From: Mycoplasma sp.
GTDB taxonomy: Bacteria; Bacillota_I; Bacilli_A; Mycoplasmatales; Metamycoplasmataceae
DNA: 64,000 nt
NCBI GenBank assembly: GCA_024244685.1
Contig: JAAEOJ010000139.1
Coordinates: forward strand, 172,827 to 236,826
Reading direction: 5' to 3'
The notes below the pieces were generated by a model. The model made no database searches and was not told the origin of the DNA. It saw only the letters and a list, made by a program, of their open reading frames with translations. The stretch's first letter is position 1. Every line of letters starts with the position of its first letter. Shown here in pieces: positions 32,932-45,803 of this stretch. The translations under genes were made by a program, and so were the position numbers.

Positions 32932-35860
32932 ATTGTGAGTAAGTATATTCATCATTACGTTTTATAAGATAAATTGCTAGTATGATAATTCCAATCATTG
33001 ATAATGAAGACAATACAATAGTTAAAATTCCAATAGCACCTATTTTTTTTAATGATGAATCTTGTTTTAATTCGTGAAATTGAATAACATTTTTAATTTC
33101 TAATGATGACTTATATGCTTTACGTGTGTAAATATAAGTATCAAGTATTAAATCACCCTCTTTATTTTTAAATAGTTTAACCTTTTCAATAATAGAAGCT
33201 TTAAGATTTAAATTTAAATCAATTCCTAATTTCTCTTTTAATAAATGAATATTTGTAATAGTTTTAATATCTATTTTATCATTTATTTTATTTTCTAACT
33301 TTATTAATTCACTAGAAATTTGATTTTGAATTTTAGAAACATCTTTTTTTTGTAATTCATTAAATATTTCACTCTTATATTCTATGTCGTCATCTGGTTT
33401 ACCACCTTTAATTGAAAGTTCGAATTTTTTATCAGTGGGTTTTTTAGCGAATGGTGTGTATAAAAATCCTTGAATTTTTAAGTTACCTTGATCATCAGCT
33501 TCAGCAGAAACATCTTTTAAGAAAGAACCTTTTAATTTTGAGCTTAAATCTAAATTAAAGAATTTTGAAAAAGAATACAAATCTGTAATTGTTGTTGCAA
33601 TATCACTAAGTAATCTATAAGATTGATTTTCTTTAATAATTTTTAAATCTTTTATTGATTCTTCTCATGTTGTTTTATCTAATTTTTGAATCTTATCAGC
33701 TATATGAGGAGAACTTTCGCCTTCTAATGAAGATGAAAATACATTATTAGAAAATTCTTCTTCTATTTTTTCTGAGTGTGTGCTAAATTTTAATATAATT
33801 TTTTGTTTTTCAGAATCAACATTCTCTGTACTTGCAACGACATCTGTAATTTTTGTTCCACCTTTTTTGGGTGGTAATTCAATACCACTTCATTTTTTTA
33901 TTAAATCTAACTTTTTATTTATGTTATCGGCATTGTTAATCTCTTTTACAATTTCTTGAAGATATAATAATTTTTGATCAATAACTTTAGCGTCTTTCAT
34001 TTTATTTTTAAGATATTCAATTTCTTTTTGAACTTCTTTAGATCCACCTTTAATTACTTTTAAAGTTATTGTCTTTTCTAATTTATGATCAGGAAACATA
34101 AAACCAGGTTCAGCAATTAATTTTACTTTATTAATACCTTCTTTAACTTGAGTTCCAGCAAGAACTTTAAATCCTTTAGAATTTATACCTAAAGTTTTAT
34201 TATTAATTTCAAATTCTGAGCTATTTTCATGAAATATTGTCTCCTTAATTTTTGAGAGAGAAATAATAGAATAAAATCTATCTTTAATATTAATATCTAT
34301 TACTATACTATTTTTTCCATTTTCAAATAAATTGTTTGTTACAAAATCTTTTTTACTATTATCAAAAGTTGCTCCTACAGTTTTTAATTTTATTTTATTT
34401 GATCCGTTGTGTAGTTTTTGATTTGGTAAAACTGAAATTACATTAGAATCTATACCTAAAACCTCATTTGTTGCTATTAATTCATCATTTGCATAATTTT
34501 TTAATAAAAATGTTATATTATCTTTATCAGATAAATTTTTTTCTATTTGTTTTTTTATTTCATCAGACTTAATTGTTTTTTTAGAAAAATTTATTACTGT
34601 AGAAGTTTTTATTTCATTAAATCCTTTATAATCTCTAAGTCAAACTTCATTTTTATCATAAACATCTCCAATTACATCATTATATCTTGCTGCAAAATTA
34701 GCATCTCTAGCTGCTATTTGTTCTTTAGTTCATTTATTTTGATATATTTTAAGTTGTTTAAAAAACGCAAAATCTTCATAACCATTATAATTACCTGTTC
34801 AAAAACTAATATTTAAATTTAATTTATTTCCATCTGATTTATCTTGTGAAAATTTTAAAATAGGGCCTATTATTATTTGTTTAGTTTTTTTACCATCAGC
34901 ACTCATAGATTTAGAATTTACTATTATATTCTTCATTTCATAATCTATTCCTAGGTCTACATTAATAGGTTTTTGCCCTTCAAAAATAATACGATAATTA
35001 AATAAATTTGTTTTTTGATCAAATGATATTATTGCTTTACCTTTATGTTTAGAATAAGTTCCGCCTTTTTTGCTTGATACTATTTCTTGTAGATCCTTTA
35101 TAGAAGGTCTTGCAATTTTCGATTGAATTCCATAAAATTCAAATTCAAAAACTAATGAATTGCTGTTAATTAGACTATCTTTTTCAATGGTTATATTATC
35201 TTGATTTTTTTTATCTATTCTATGAAAAACATTATCATCTGGATTGTTATCGTCATCTATTCCAAATAATTTTCTGTTATAAAATTCCTTATTGATCATT
35301 TCTTTTTGTCCTGGCTTTGGAACTGGGTCGCCATTTAATGTAATCCCGTTTCTTTTATCTATGTTTGCTTGAGTAACTTTATCTCCGGCGTTAGCACCGA
35401 TAGGAGCTGCTGTAATATTATTTTTAAAATTTTTAAATTTTGCTTTTAGATTATTATCATAAAATCTTCTTGATTTATGTTTTGAATCATTAACTCACTT
35501 AAACTCAATAGAAGACATTTTTAGTTTACTTATTAAACCATTGCTATCAACATTTTTTCAGTCTTTTCCGTTTTTATATTGTAAAATTGCACCATCTTGG
35601 TGTACTTTAGTTTCAATTTGTATTGTTATTAATGACTCTCCATTAACCATAACCTCAGATATTTTATGTCACTTAATCGTAAGGGGAAGTGAATTTTTAG
35701 CAAATCTTTTTTCCATATCATGAATTGAAGTATATTCATGAATTAAAGATTTATGATTATTTTTTGGTTCATTTGTATTAAGTTTTCATATTATCGGAGC
35801 CGCTATAATAGCTGAAGATATAGTTGCGCTTGATAACAAAATTTTTATATTTTTCTTCAT
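32930..35860 (-). CDS. SP-E: large surface protein, 976 aa
   Basis: Fifth paralogue, same layout as SP-F without the propeller-like region. Signal segment MKKNIKILLSSATISSAIIA without cysteine. Shared blocks: FKWVNDSKHKSR, VTQANIDKRNG, FGIDDDNNPDD, LHNGSNKIKL, INNADNINKKLDLIKKW, RLLSDIATTITDLYSFSKFF, GIDLNLNLKASIIEKV. The WxRD..GSK block is eroded (WLRDYKGFNEIK), unlike its neighbours. C-terminal membrane segment (IGAIGILTIVLSSLSMIGII) followed by a short polar tail KRNDEYTYSQ. Own promoter and terminator, so it is a single-gene transcript. Confidence 0.8.
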
Positions 35861-35896
35861 TTTTAACCCCTTTTTTTATAATTAAACATTTTTTTA

Positions 35897-35902
35897 ATTA
35901 TA
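35897..35902 (-). promoter_or_regulatory. Extended -10 promoter of SP-E
   Basis: TGCTATAAT on the minus strand, TATAAT 37 bases from the ATG at 35860; leader CCCCTTTTTTTATAATT is shared with SP-F. Confidence 0.65.
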
Positions 35903-35980
35903 GCATATCACAAATATTTATTTATATTTAAGTGTGTTGATGTTTTAATAATTTATTGATTAAATGCTTAAAATCAAATA

Positions 35981-36005
35981 AAAAAAATGCTTTAATATAG
36001 CATTC
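35981..36005 (-). terminator. Terminator after SP-D
   Basis: On the minus strand GAATGC and GCATTT pair around nine bases before a T-run, at the SP-D stop. It ends the SP-A to SP-D transcript. Confidence 0.6.
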
Positions 36006-39000
36006 TTTTATTTGATTTAAATTTAATTATTAATAATCCAGTTATAACTGATAAAGTTACTACTATTGAAATAATAATGATTGCAGGTAAATTTTTAATA
36101 ATAGATGATTCTTCATGTTGGAAAATATTTTTATATTCTTTAGTGATAATGATTTTTGAATCACTAGCTCTATAACTTCTAACGTGAATTTTAACTACAA
36201 CATCACCATCAGATTCTGCATTAGTTTCAACTCTTTTAATAATAGAAGCTTGTAAATCAATATTTAAATCAATCCCAAAAACTTTTTTAAGTTTTGAAAC
36301 ATCTGTAACTTTTCTACCGGCATCATTTAGTTCTTCAATACTTTCATATTGATCAAATTTTAATTCAGAATTACTTAATTGAGAATTAATATTTTTTATA
36401 TCATTTTTTTGTGCTAAATTGATTTCTTTGGTTGAAATTGCGTTTATTTCTAAATCTGTTTTACCCATAAATGAATTGGTAATATTTAAATCAGGAGTTG
36501 TAGCTCCAAAAGTAGACATAACAATATTAAGTTTTAATTTACCTAAACTATCGGCTGTTGCTGATACTGAACTTAAAGTGGATGATTTTAATTTTAGAAC
36601 TGATTCTATTCCTAATAAATTTAAAAGAGAATCTGAATCTATAATTGTAGACGCAACATCACTAAGTAATCTATATCCTTGTTTTTTTGATGAAATGTTT
36701 GCATTAGACATTACATTAACAAAATTGTCATGATCAACCTTTTGAGTATAGTTGGAAATGTCAGTATCATTTACTCCTTGTAATTTTTTACTAAAATTAT
36801 GAACTGAGAATATTGTGTTCTTTGAATATGTAGCAAACACCAATTCTAATTCACCTGAGCTATTACTTCTAGCTACAACATCAACAATAGCTGTGTTTCC
36901 TTCTTTATATTTTATAGTTAAATTTGTTCATTTTTGTAATAACTTTAATTTCTTTACTAAAGAATCAGCATTATTAATTTCATCTACAATTTGAGAAACT
37001 TTTATAAAACCTTGGTTTTTGAGTGTCATGTTTTCTAATTGATCTTTTAAAACTTGTAATGCATCATTTGTTTGTTTTTCTGAGTATTGATAAACAGTTA
37101 TAGAAATAATAATATAATTTTTATGGTTGCTAAATAAAAATCCTGCTTTAGTAAATAATTTTATTTTATTTATACCCCACTTTAATGTTTGCCCTACACC
37201 TACAGTTGCATCACCATTTGTGATTTCTAATATTGAATCTGTAACTTCAAATTCTTCGTTTTTATCATGGTAAATTTCATGTTTATAATGAAATTTATTA
37301 ATAACAATTAAAAACTTATCTACAATTAAAATGTTAAAAGTTTTGGAAGTCGAGCCATCTGCAAAAGTTACATAATTATCTTTTTTTGTTCTTATTATAA
37401 TTGTATTCAGCCCATTGTGTAAACTCTGACCTGGAGGTACTTCAAATCAATCGGGGTTTAGTCCTAGAACTTCATTTGTAGCATCCAATTCATTATCTAA
37501 AAAATCTTTAGAAGCAAATACTGGGTTATATTCTGATTTTAAAAATTCATTTATTTTTGCCTCTACATCTTTAGCCGCGATATGAATAAATTCTTGAAAA
37601 TCAGGAGGTATAGTTCTTTTAATGTTTATTACAAAAACATTTTTATCATTAAAACCGAGAATTGTATCTTTATTCATTTTTGAACCATGATCTCTCATTC
37701 ATATTTCATCTTCAGTATAAATATGTCTTATTTTATCTTCTTTTCTTGCTTTAAATTTAGCATTTGCTGCAGATATTTGTTCGTGAGTTAAAGAATGTTG
37801 TGTATAAGATTTAGCTGATACAATTCGAGTACTCTTATAATAGAAAGCATCTTCACCTTTTCCATTAATAATATAAGGTTGTAGGTGAAAAAAATAAGCG
37901 TCGTTGTTTTTTGTTGATTTTTCTATTCGTACAGTTCAACCAGCACCTGATTCGGAATTTTGTTTATTCCTTCCAAGAAAACCTAAATTTCTGCTTTCGC
38001 CTGGTGCTAAAGTAAATGGAATAGAAACATTATTAGATAATAAAGCTGAAGACAAATCTTTTGTTGATAATTTAAAGTAAAACTTATCTATATTTTTAAT
38101 ATAAATTATATTTATAGTAACTTTAAATTTTTGTTCTTTGTTTCCATTAAACAATGCGTTTTCTCTTATTTTTTTTAAACTAGGATGGTATGTATCAGTT
38201 AAAGAAGCGTATATTTCGGTTTCAAAATTTAATGAATTTCCATTTTCTACATATTCTTGATTAAACTCTTTTTCTAAGTGGATATTTTTAACTGTGCTAA
38301 CCTTATCATCGGGATTATATCTATCATCTTCTATTCCAAATTCTGGTTCATTAAACAATTCGATTTTCTTATTTTCATAAACTTTATCACCTTTTAATGT
38401 GAATCCGTTTCTTTTGTCTATATTTGCTTGAGTAACTTCATCTCCCGCTTCAGCACCTTCTGGAGCTGCTTTTACACCATCTTTAACTAAATCTAACTGA
38501 TCTTGGGTATATGTATTACCTGAAGCATCTCCTAAATTAAATCTCATAAGTTTATTATATCTATCAGGAACTCATCTAAAACTTGTTTCTTTTTTATTTT
38601 CAATTTGCATTTCTTTGTTTAAAGGAACATAATTTCATTCTTCGCCATTTTTATATTGTAAACGTGCTCCATGTTGATATACTTCACTTTTAATTAAGAC
38701 TTTATTTTTGTCATTTTTGTCTTTTTCCCAATCAATTTGAGAATCCGGATTAGGTTGATTAGTTACTTTGAATAATTCCACTGAACTAGAACCAAAGTTT
38801 TCACCATAAATATAAAAACCACCTTCTTTTCCTGTTGGCATAATATGTTTTACACTTGATCAATCTCCAGTAAATATTTTTTTTCATTTTATATTAGAAT
38901 CTAAACTATTTGTTGCGAGTTCATTTATATAAATACCGTCTTCATCAGTTAAAAGATATTTTCCTTCTTGCAACTTAAATAAACCACCGATTTTTTTGGT

Positions 39001-39918
39001 TTCATTTTTTTGGAATGGAACCTCTTCTATTGTTCCATTTTGTATAGATTTTAATAAAAATATTTTATTTTCTTTGTTATGAACACTTCCTTTTAAATAA
39101 ATTTTATTATCAATAATTTTAATATATGTTTTTCTATCTTTAGACAATAAAATACTATTTATTAGAGTTAATTTGTGTTTACCGCTAATAGTTATATCAT
39201 CTGAAACAAATAAACCATATTTTGTAAGTACAAATAATTGATTGTTAAATACAGTCATAGTTGAAAACTCATCAAATGTATCTTTTGCATATTTTCCTTC
39301 TAATCAAGGAATTATGGTATGACCAGAAACAATGTCTATAGTTTCTCCATTAGGAAAAAATATATCTCCATTTGAGTCGTGATAAGTTTTACCGGATTTT
39401 GTATTTTCATTTTGACCAAAATAGATTTCAGTTGAAGAAACATTAATATAATGGCCAAAATCAATTTTAAAATCAAAAAGTCTTTCTGTAAGATAACGCC
39501 CATCTGGACGAGGTTGATCATGAAAAGTAACATATATATGACCATTTAATCCTATACTAGCTTGGGCACCTTTCCAATTATAAATGGGGTCAGACAATAT
39601 ATTTACTAATCTATCATTTTGTAAATATGAAATACCTTGTTCATCAACTACATAAATTGTTTTAGATGGTGATACTAAGAATTGTGTTTCATCATTATGT
39701 CTATAATTTATTTTGCCTAAGTTTTCCATAACTAATTTCATACAAGTTTTATTAGCTGGATCATTATTATTTTTTGTTGTTGAGTAATTTGTTTTATTTA
39801 ATATTGTATTATCACCGTTTTTATATACACCAACATTACCAGTCGCTATAAGGGGAATAGAAATAGCGGTTGCACTTATAATGCAACTCATAAATAAAGC
39901 TTTAAAACTTTTTTTCAT
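35992..39918 (-). CDS. SP-D: large surface protein with propeller-like N-terminus, 1308 aa
   Basis: Fourth paralogue. Signal segment MKKSFKALFMSCIISATAIS; its cysteine is in the hydrophobic core, not a lipobox. Residues of roughly 50-330 hold repeated strand patterns of the type YVVDEQGISYL, GHIYVTFHD, NQLFVLTKYGLFV, GKYLLTDEDGIYI, as in beta-propeller blades. Then the common module: FNLGDASGNTYTQDQLD, VTQANIDKRNG, FGIEDDRYNPDD, WMRDHGSKMNKD, LHNGLNTI, RLLSDVASTIIDSDSLLNLL, GIDLNIDLQASIIKRV. C-terminal membrane segment with basic tail (KFKSNKRMLY). It starts 21 bp after SP-C, so it is in the same operon. Confidence 0.8.
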
Positions 39919-39939
39919 AATTCCTCCTTTTTAAATAAA

Positions 39940-42900
39940 CTACATTTTTCTGCGTTTTTTTAAATAAAATGCCAATATTGCTATTCCTAATGTTGAAACT
40001 CCTATTACTGAAAAAATTATAATTAATAATAATTTAAAATTATTTCCGATATTTTTTTCTTTTTCAGGGTTTTTATCTTCTTTTGTTTTAAATGTTTGGG
40101 TAATAATAGTTTCTTGTTTACTGGCCCTATATGTTTGCATAAATGCTTTAACTGATATATCTCCATTTGAATTTAAACTAGCTTCAACCTTGTTAATAAT
40201 AGAGGCTTGAAGAGAAATATTTAAATCAAGTCCGGTTCATTTTTTTAGTGTATGAACATCTTTTGTATTTTCAACAGCTTTATTTAAATCATATTTATTA
40301 TATATAAAAAAGTCTTTATTTACTTTATAAAAATATTGTTGAACTTGTTTTGCATCATGCTTTTGCGCACTGTTAATTTTATTAACTGAAATTTTAAAAA
40401 TTTCACTATTACCTTTACCAGAAAATATTTTAGTAAATTCATTTTTTTTGTGCTCTTTAATTCTAGGTATTGTCATTTCAATATTAATTGTAATGGATTT
40501 TCCGTTTGTTTTATCTGTTACTGTTGCATATACTTTGCTTAAAACAGATCCATGAAGCTTAGGTATTTCTCCACCTAATAATAAAAATAAAGAATCAGAA
40601 TCTACAATTATTTTTGATATTTCTTCTAATGTTCTATATCCTTGGTTTTCTTCAGAAATTTCAGAATTATAAAAATATTCATTAAATAACTTATAATCTA
40701 TTTTATTAATATTGTTTGCTATAACTGCATCGGTTTTTCCAACTAATTTTAAGTTAAATTTATTGGTTTTATTTTCTTGTGATGTATTTTTAGAATTTGT
40801 AATTAACTCTAAATAAATTTCATTTGATAAATCTTGTTTATCATTTTCACCACTTTTTGCAATTATGTCAATTATTTCTGTATCTCCAAATTCAATGATT
40901 GGTTTAAATCCAAATCATTTTTTTAACAACTCTAATTTTTCTTTTATATTTATAGCGTTGTTTATTTCTTCTGCAATTTGAAAAACAAAATTATATTCTT
41001 GATTTAAAATTTCGCTTCCTTTAAATCCCTCTTTGATTTTCTCTATTTCTTCTTTAATTGTTTCAATTGAATTTTTATATACATTTATATTGACAATTTT
41101 AGTTCTTTTTCTATCATAAAACATAAAACCTTTTTTAGCAATTAAAGCAACTTTATTTTTACCTCAATTAACTTCAATACCATCTTTTACTTGAAATTTA
41201 TTGGAATTTATTTCCATTAATTTATTTGTAAGAATTATTGAATTATTATTTTTATCATATAAATTATTATTGTATTTCATTTCATCTTCTTTTATTATGC
41301 TAAAAAATTTATCTGTAATATTAAATGTTATTTTTTTATTATTTGTTCCATCTTTAAATATTGCGGGTTGTTTGGTTTCAATAGAAATTGTATTTGAACC
41401 GTTATGAAGTTTTTGGCCTGAAGGTATACGAAATAATCTAGGATCTAATTCTAGAGCTTCAACTGTAGCTTCTAATTCATCATCTTTATAATTTTTAGCT
41501 AATAAAATTTCATTATCAAAATTAAATAATCCAATAGAAATTTTGTCAGATAATTCTTCAGGGTCTATCAATATATTTTTTTCTATTATTATTTTTGTTG
41601 AAGAAACTGATTCAAATTTTCCTTTACTATTTAAACCTAAAATAGGAGTTCCTTTTATCTTTGAACCAATATCTCTCATTCATATTTCATCCTCATTATA
41701 AACATGCCCTAATTTATCGCCTTTTCTTGCTTTGAATTTTGCGTTTGTTGCAAATCACTGTTTAGAATCAAGATTAGCAAATAATTTAAGATTTTTGAAA
41801 TAAGCGGCATCTTCTCCCCAGTTTCAACGATCACCTTGATCTGGTGCTAATACAAAATTTCATTCTTCATTATTTTTTTCATCTATTTTAAATCAGTTTG
41901 CAACCCAAGATCTTCTATTTATATTATTTACTCCATTACGACCAACTTTTCCACTTCATTTACCTACTGCTAATTTAAAATCACTTCCTCCCAAAAGAGA
42001 ATCTATTTTTGGTTTTTCTAGTCATTTAAATAAAAACTTTTTTTCTTTTTCGCTATAACTTACATTAATAACACCTGCTACTCGTTGATTAACAGCATTT
42101 TCTGCTAATCTTTTTAGTGTAGGATGATAATCATGTAAATTTGAAACTGACATATCAAATTCAAAATTTATTGATTGCCCATTAATTAAAAATTTTTTAT
42201 CTATTGGAGCTGTTATATACTTTTTGCTATCTACTCAACGACTTAAAAATTTAATACGTTTATCAGGATTACTATCATCATCTTCAATACCGAAAGGTTC
42301 TAAATCAAAAAATACAGCTTTCCGATCTTTTAATTTGCCTTTTAATTGTTCTTTTGAAAAAACAGGCTTCCCATTAAGTGTATAACCATTTCTTTTATCG
42401 ATATTTTCTTGTTTAACAACATCATTAACATTAACATTTGCAGGAGCAGGTTTTATTTTTTTATTAAATGCTTCTAATTGTTCTTTTGTATATGTGTTAC
42501 CAGATTTATCTCCTAAAGGTTTCCCGTTAAGGTACATAAAAGAATTCAAAGAATCAGGAACTCATCTGAATTCTACAGAACCAGGTTTAGCAACAATTAT
42601 TCCGCTTTTATCAACATTCTTTCATTCATTATTATTTTTATATTGTAAAATTAATCCATTTTGATGTATTTTAGTATCAACTTGAATTTTAAAAATATCA
42701 ATATCATTATAAAAATTATGCCAGCTAATTATAGAATCTGGATTATCTTTTAGTGATATTTTATAGATGTTATTTTTGACATTTCTAAATTCCTTAGAAC
42801 TAACATATATTATTTTATTATAACTTGTTGTTATATCTAAAGAGTCTTTTCAATTTCCATCAATCATTTGAACTCAAGTGTTATTTTTGTCCAATTCTTT

Positions 42901-43881
42901 TTCTGATGATTTATAAATACCTTTATCGGTATTGATAATAAATGTATAATCTGATAAACGAGCTATTCCACCAATATCGTTGAATTTAGTTGCAATTTGT
43001 TCGATTTTTGATGTATTAGTGCTAACTAAAAATAATTTATTTTCGTTTTTCCCGTTAAAATGAGCTCTCATGTAAAGTTTTCCATCAATATTTTTAATAT
43101 ATGAATTTTCAAAACTGATATTTGAATCAACCATTACAAGATTATTGTCAATATTAGGATTTGTACTATCAAGTTTAAAAAGACCGTATTTTGTACCTAC
43201 ATAAATTACGCCATCTAGTTCATTGATACTTGCTTTATCAAGAAAATCTGAAGGATTTTTTTTTGATAATACATCAGGAATTGGTTTTGTAGTAATACTT
43301 ACAAATTGATCTCCTGTTTTTCTCATTATTTTATTACCAACAAATAAATAAATATCTTTATTTGAGGCTTCAAAAAATGGGCCAATATTTTTTTCTCCTT
43401 TAAATTCTGTTACTAATGTTGGAGTTGAAAAATTTTCTAAATTTATTTTATATACTCCTGTTTTAAATAAACCTGAAGACTCGTTCTTTAAAGTTACATA
43501 TGTCGAACCATCTTTAGATTGTAAAATTGAGCTACCTGTATAGTCTATTTTTGTTTTTCCAAATTTAGGACCAGATATTGCCTTAGATACACCTGATTCA
43601 TTAATTTTATATAATGTATCTCCTGAAACAGTTATTATATCTTTATCTTTTGTTATTTGCATTCAATTTGAAGTTATTTCTAAATTCGAAAATTCTTCAA
43701 TAATATATTTTTCATGATTTTTTGTTACATTATTATTTTGTACAGTAGAGTATCTATAAAATACATTTGAATTATTATTATCTTGATGAATATTAATTTT
43801 AGAAGTAGCTATAATCGGAATAGAAATAATAGTTGCAATTGATGTGCTACTTAATAATGAAATTTTTGTTATTTTTTTCAT
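39940..43881 (-). CDS. SP-C: large surface protein with propeller-like N-terminus, 1313 aa
   Basis: Third paralogue. The true start is MKKITKISLLSSTSIATIIS at 43881, with AAGGAG upstream; a longer reading to 43908 lacks a ribosome binding site. Signal segment without lipobox. Propeller-like strands in about residues 70-340 (DTLYKINESGVSKAI, SIYVTLKN-type, GVIYVGTKYGLFKL, YTFIINTDKGIYK). Common blocks follow: SGNTYTKEQLEAF, VKQENIDKRNGYTL, FGIEDDDSNPDKR, WMRDIGSKIKGTPILGL, LHNGSNTISI, INNAINIKEKLELLKKW, RTLEEISKIIVDSDSLFLLL-like, LDLNISLQASIINKVEA. C-terminal membrane segment and KKRRKM end. A 15-bp hairpin lies just upstream. Confidence 0.8.
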
Positions 43882-43895
43882 AATAATACTCCTTC

Positions 43896-43938
43896 TAATT
43901 ACAAACAATTAAATTAATAATTGAATTGTTTGTAATTA
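43896..43938. repeat. Perfect inverted repeat between SP-B and SP-C
   Basis: TAATTACAAACAATT and AATTGTTTGTAATTA, 15-bp arms with a 13-base loop, in the 63-bp gap just upstream of the SP-C ribosome binding site. No T-run follows, so it is more likely a regulatory hairpin, processing site or operator than a classical terminator. Confidence 0.6.
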
Positions 43939-43944
43939 TAATTT

Positions 43945-45747
43945 TTATAATTTATATCTTCTAAGTCTAAGTAATAGTAAAACTATTCCAATACCAACAA
44001 TAGATGCTCCAAATACAGAAATAACTATAATTCATTTTAAACTTAGTGTTTCACCATTGTCAATAACTATTGATTTTTCAAACACTTTTTTAAATACCTT
44101 CTGTATAGATGGTGCTGCATCTGTTGTTATATTTGTTTTAAGGTATATATCAATTATTAAATCACCTTCTGAATTTGAGTGTGCTTTTATTTTATTAATA
44201 ATAGAAGACTTAAGATATATATTTAAATCAATTCCTGCTCATGTTTTTAATGATGAAACATCTGTTATGTGTTTTGTAATATCAGCATTTTCTGACATAA
44301 GTTTAGGAGTTTGGTTTTCTAGGTGTTTATTAATATTATTTATATCTTCATTTCGCGCTTCGTTTATTTGAGGTACTGGAATATTATTAATGTCGCTATC
44401 TAATTTATTAGGTTTGAAACTATTGATAAATATATTTTTAGTAGGATCAGTTGCGAATGGTGTTGTCATAATAACTTTAATTTGTAAATTATTATTATAT
44501 TTATTAACACTTGTATTAAAAGAACTTAAGAATGAACTTGTAAATTTAGGGACATTTTTTTTACCTAATAATAAGTAAAGTGAATCGGCATCTACAATTG
44601 TTTTTGCGATGTCGCTTATTAATCTATATCCTTGTGCTTCAGCTGTAATAACTGCATTATCAAAATAATTTTTAAATCTCAAAGCATCTGCAATTTGAAT
44701 AATATCAGCTATTTCTGTATTGTTAACACCTAATGTTTTTACTTCAAAATGATTATTGGTATTTAATGCTGGTGTATTTTCTGAATATGTGTAAATAGTT
44801 AAAGTCAATTCACCTGTTTTTTTACCTGCTCCTGTTATATCAATTATTTTTGTGTCATTAGTTACAATTGGTACATCAATTCCAAATCATTTTTTTAATA
44901 ATTTTATTTTTTCAGGAACACCAATAGCATTATTGAACTGAATAGCAATATCAGAAACAAATAACTTTGATTGATTTATAATTTTTATATTATCAAAAAG
45001 TTTTTTAATGTCTTCAACTTCTTTTTTAATATCTTCTGGTTTATTTTTAAATACTTTTATATTAACAAGAATATATTCTTTTCTATTGGAAAACATAAAA
45101 CCACTTTTGGCTATCAATTTAATTATATTATCTCCTCAATTAGCTCAGGTATTTTGTTCTACATAAAAATCACCACTTATACCTAATAATTGATTTGTGA
45201 TGGCTAAACGTGTGTTAGTTTTATTAAAAAATTCACCTTTATATCTAGGATTCTCAATAAGTTTAAAGAATCTATCTTTAATTTCTACTTTAATATATGC
45301 TGTTTGACTTCCGTCTTCAAAAGTTGCTAATTCTGTTGTAAGTACCCTAATTAGATTTGAACCATTGTGCAACAATTGATATGCAGGAACTCTAAAATAC
45401 TTAGGATCTAATCCCAAAATATCGTTTGTTGCTTCTAATTCATCATTTTTATAATTTTTTTCTAAAAATGCTTTGTTTTGAGGATCAGCTAATTTATTAA
45501 AAATTTCTATTGCTAAATCGCTTGTTTTAAATATTTTTTTATTCTCTATTTTTTTTGTAGTTTCCAGTGTATTTATATCTTTCAGACTTTTACCTTTAAC
45601 ATGTGTAGTAGAGTAATTATGAAAAAAATGTTTCGAATTATTATTATTAACTATATTGTTATTGTTAATTTTAATAACAATTGGAATAGAAATAACAGCT
45701 ATACCTATGGTACTGCTTAGTATTGAAATTTTTGTTATTTTTTTCAT
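43945..45747 (-). CDS. SP-B: short paralogue lacking N-terminal half, 600 aa
   Basis: Second paralogue and the only short one. Signal segment MKKITKISILSSTIGIAVIS is close to that of SP-C, but the protein passes directly to the LEKNYKNDELEATNDILGLD block and so lacks the propeller-like region and the NIDKR, FGIEDD and WxRD blocks. The C-terminal half is complete: LLHNGSNLIRV, NNAIGVPEKIKLLKKW, RLISDIAKTIVDADSLYLLL, GIDLNIYLKSSIINKI, membrane segment and RLRRYKL end. The ATG has AAAGGAGG. It is intact, not a frameshifted fragment, and looks like a natural internal deletion. Confidence 0.8.
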
Positions 45748-45803
45748 AATATTCCTCCTTTTTTAATTTAAATTTAAATTTTTACTTAATTATTTTATGA
45801 AGA

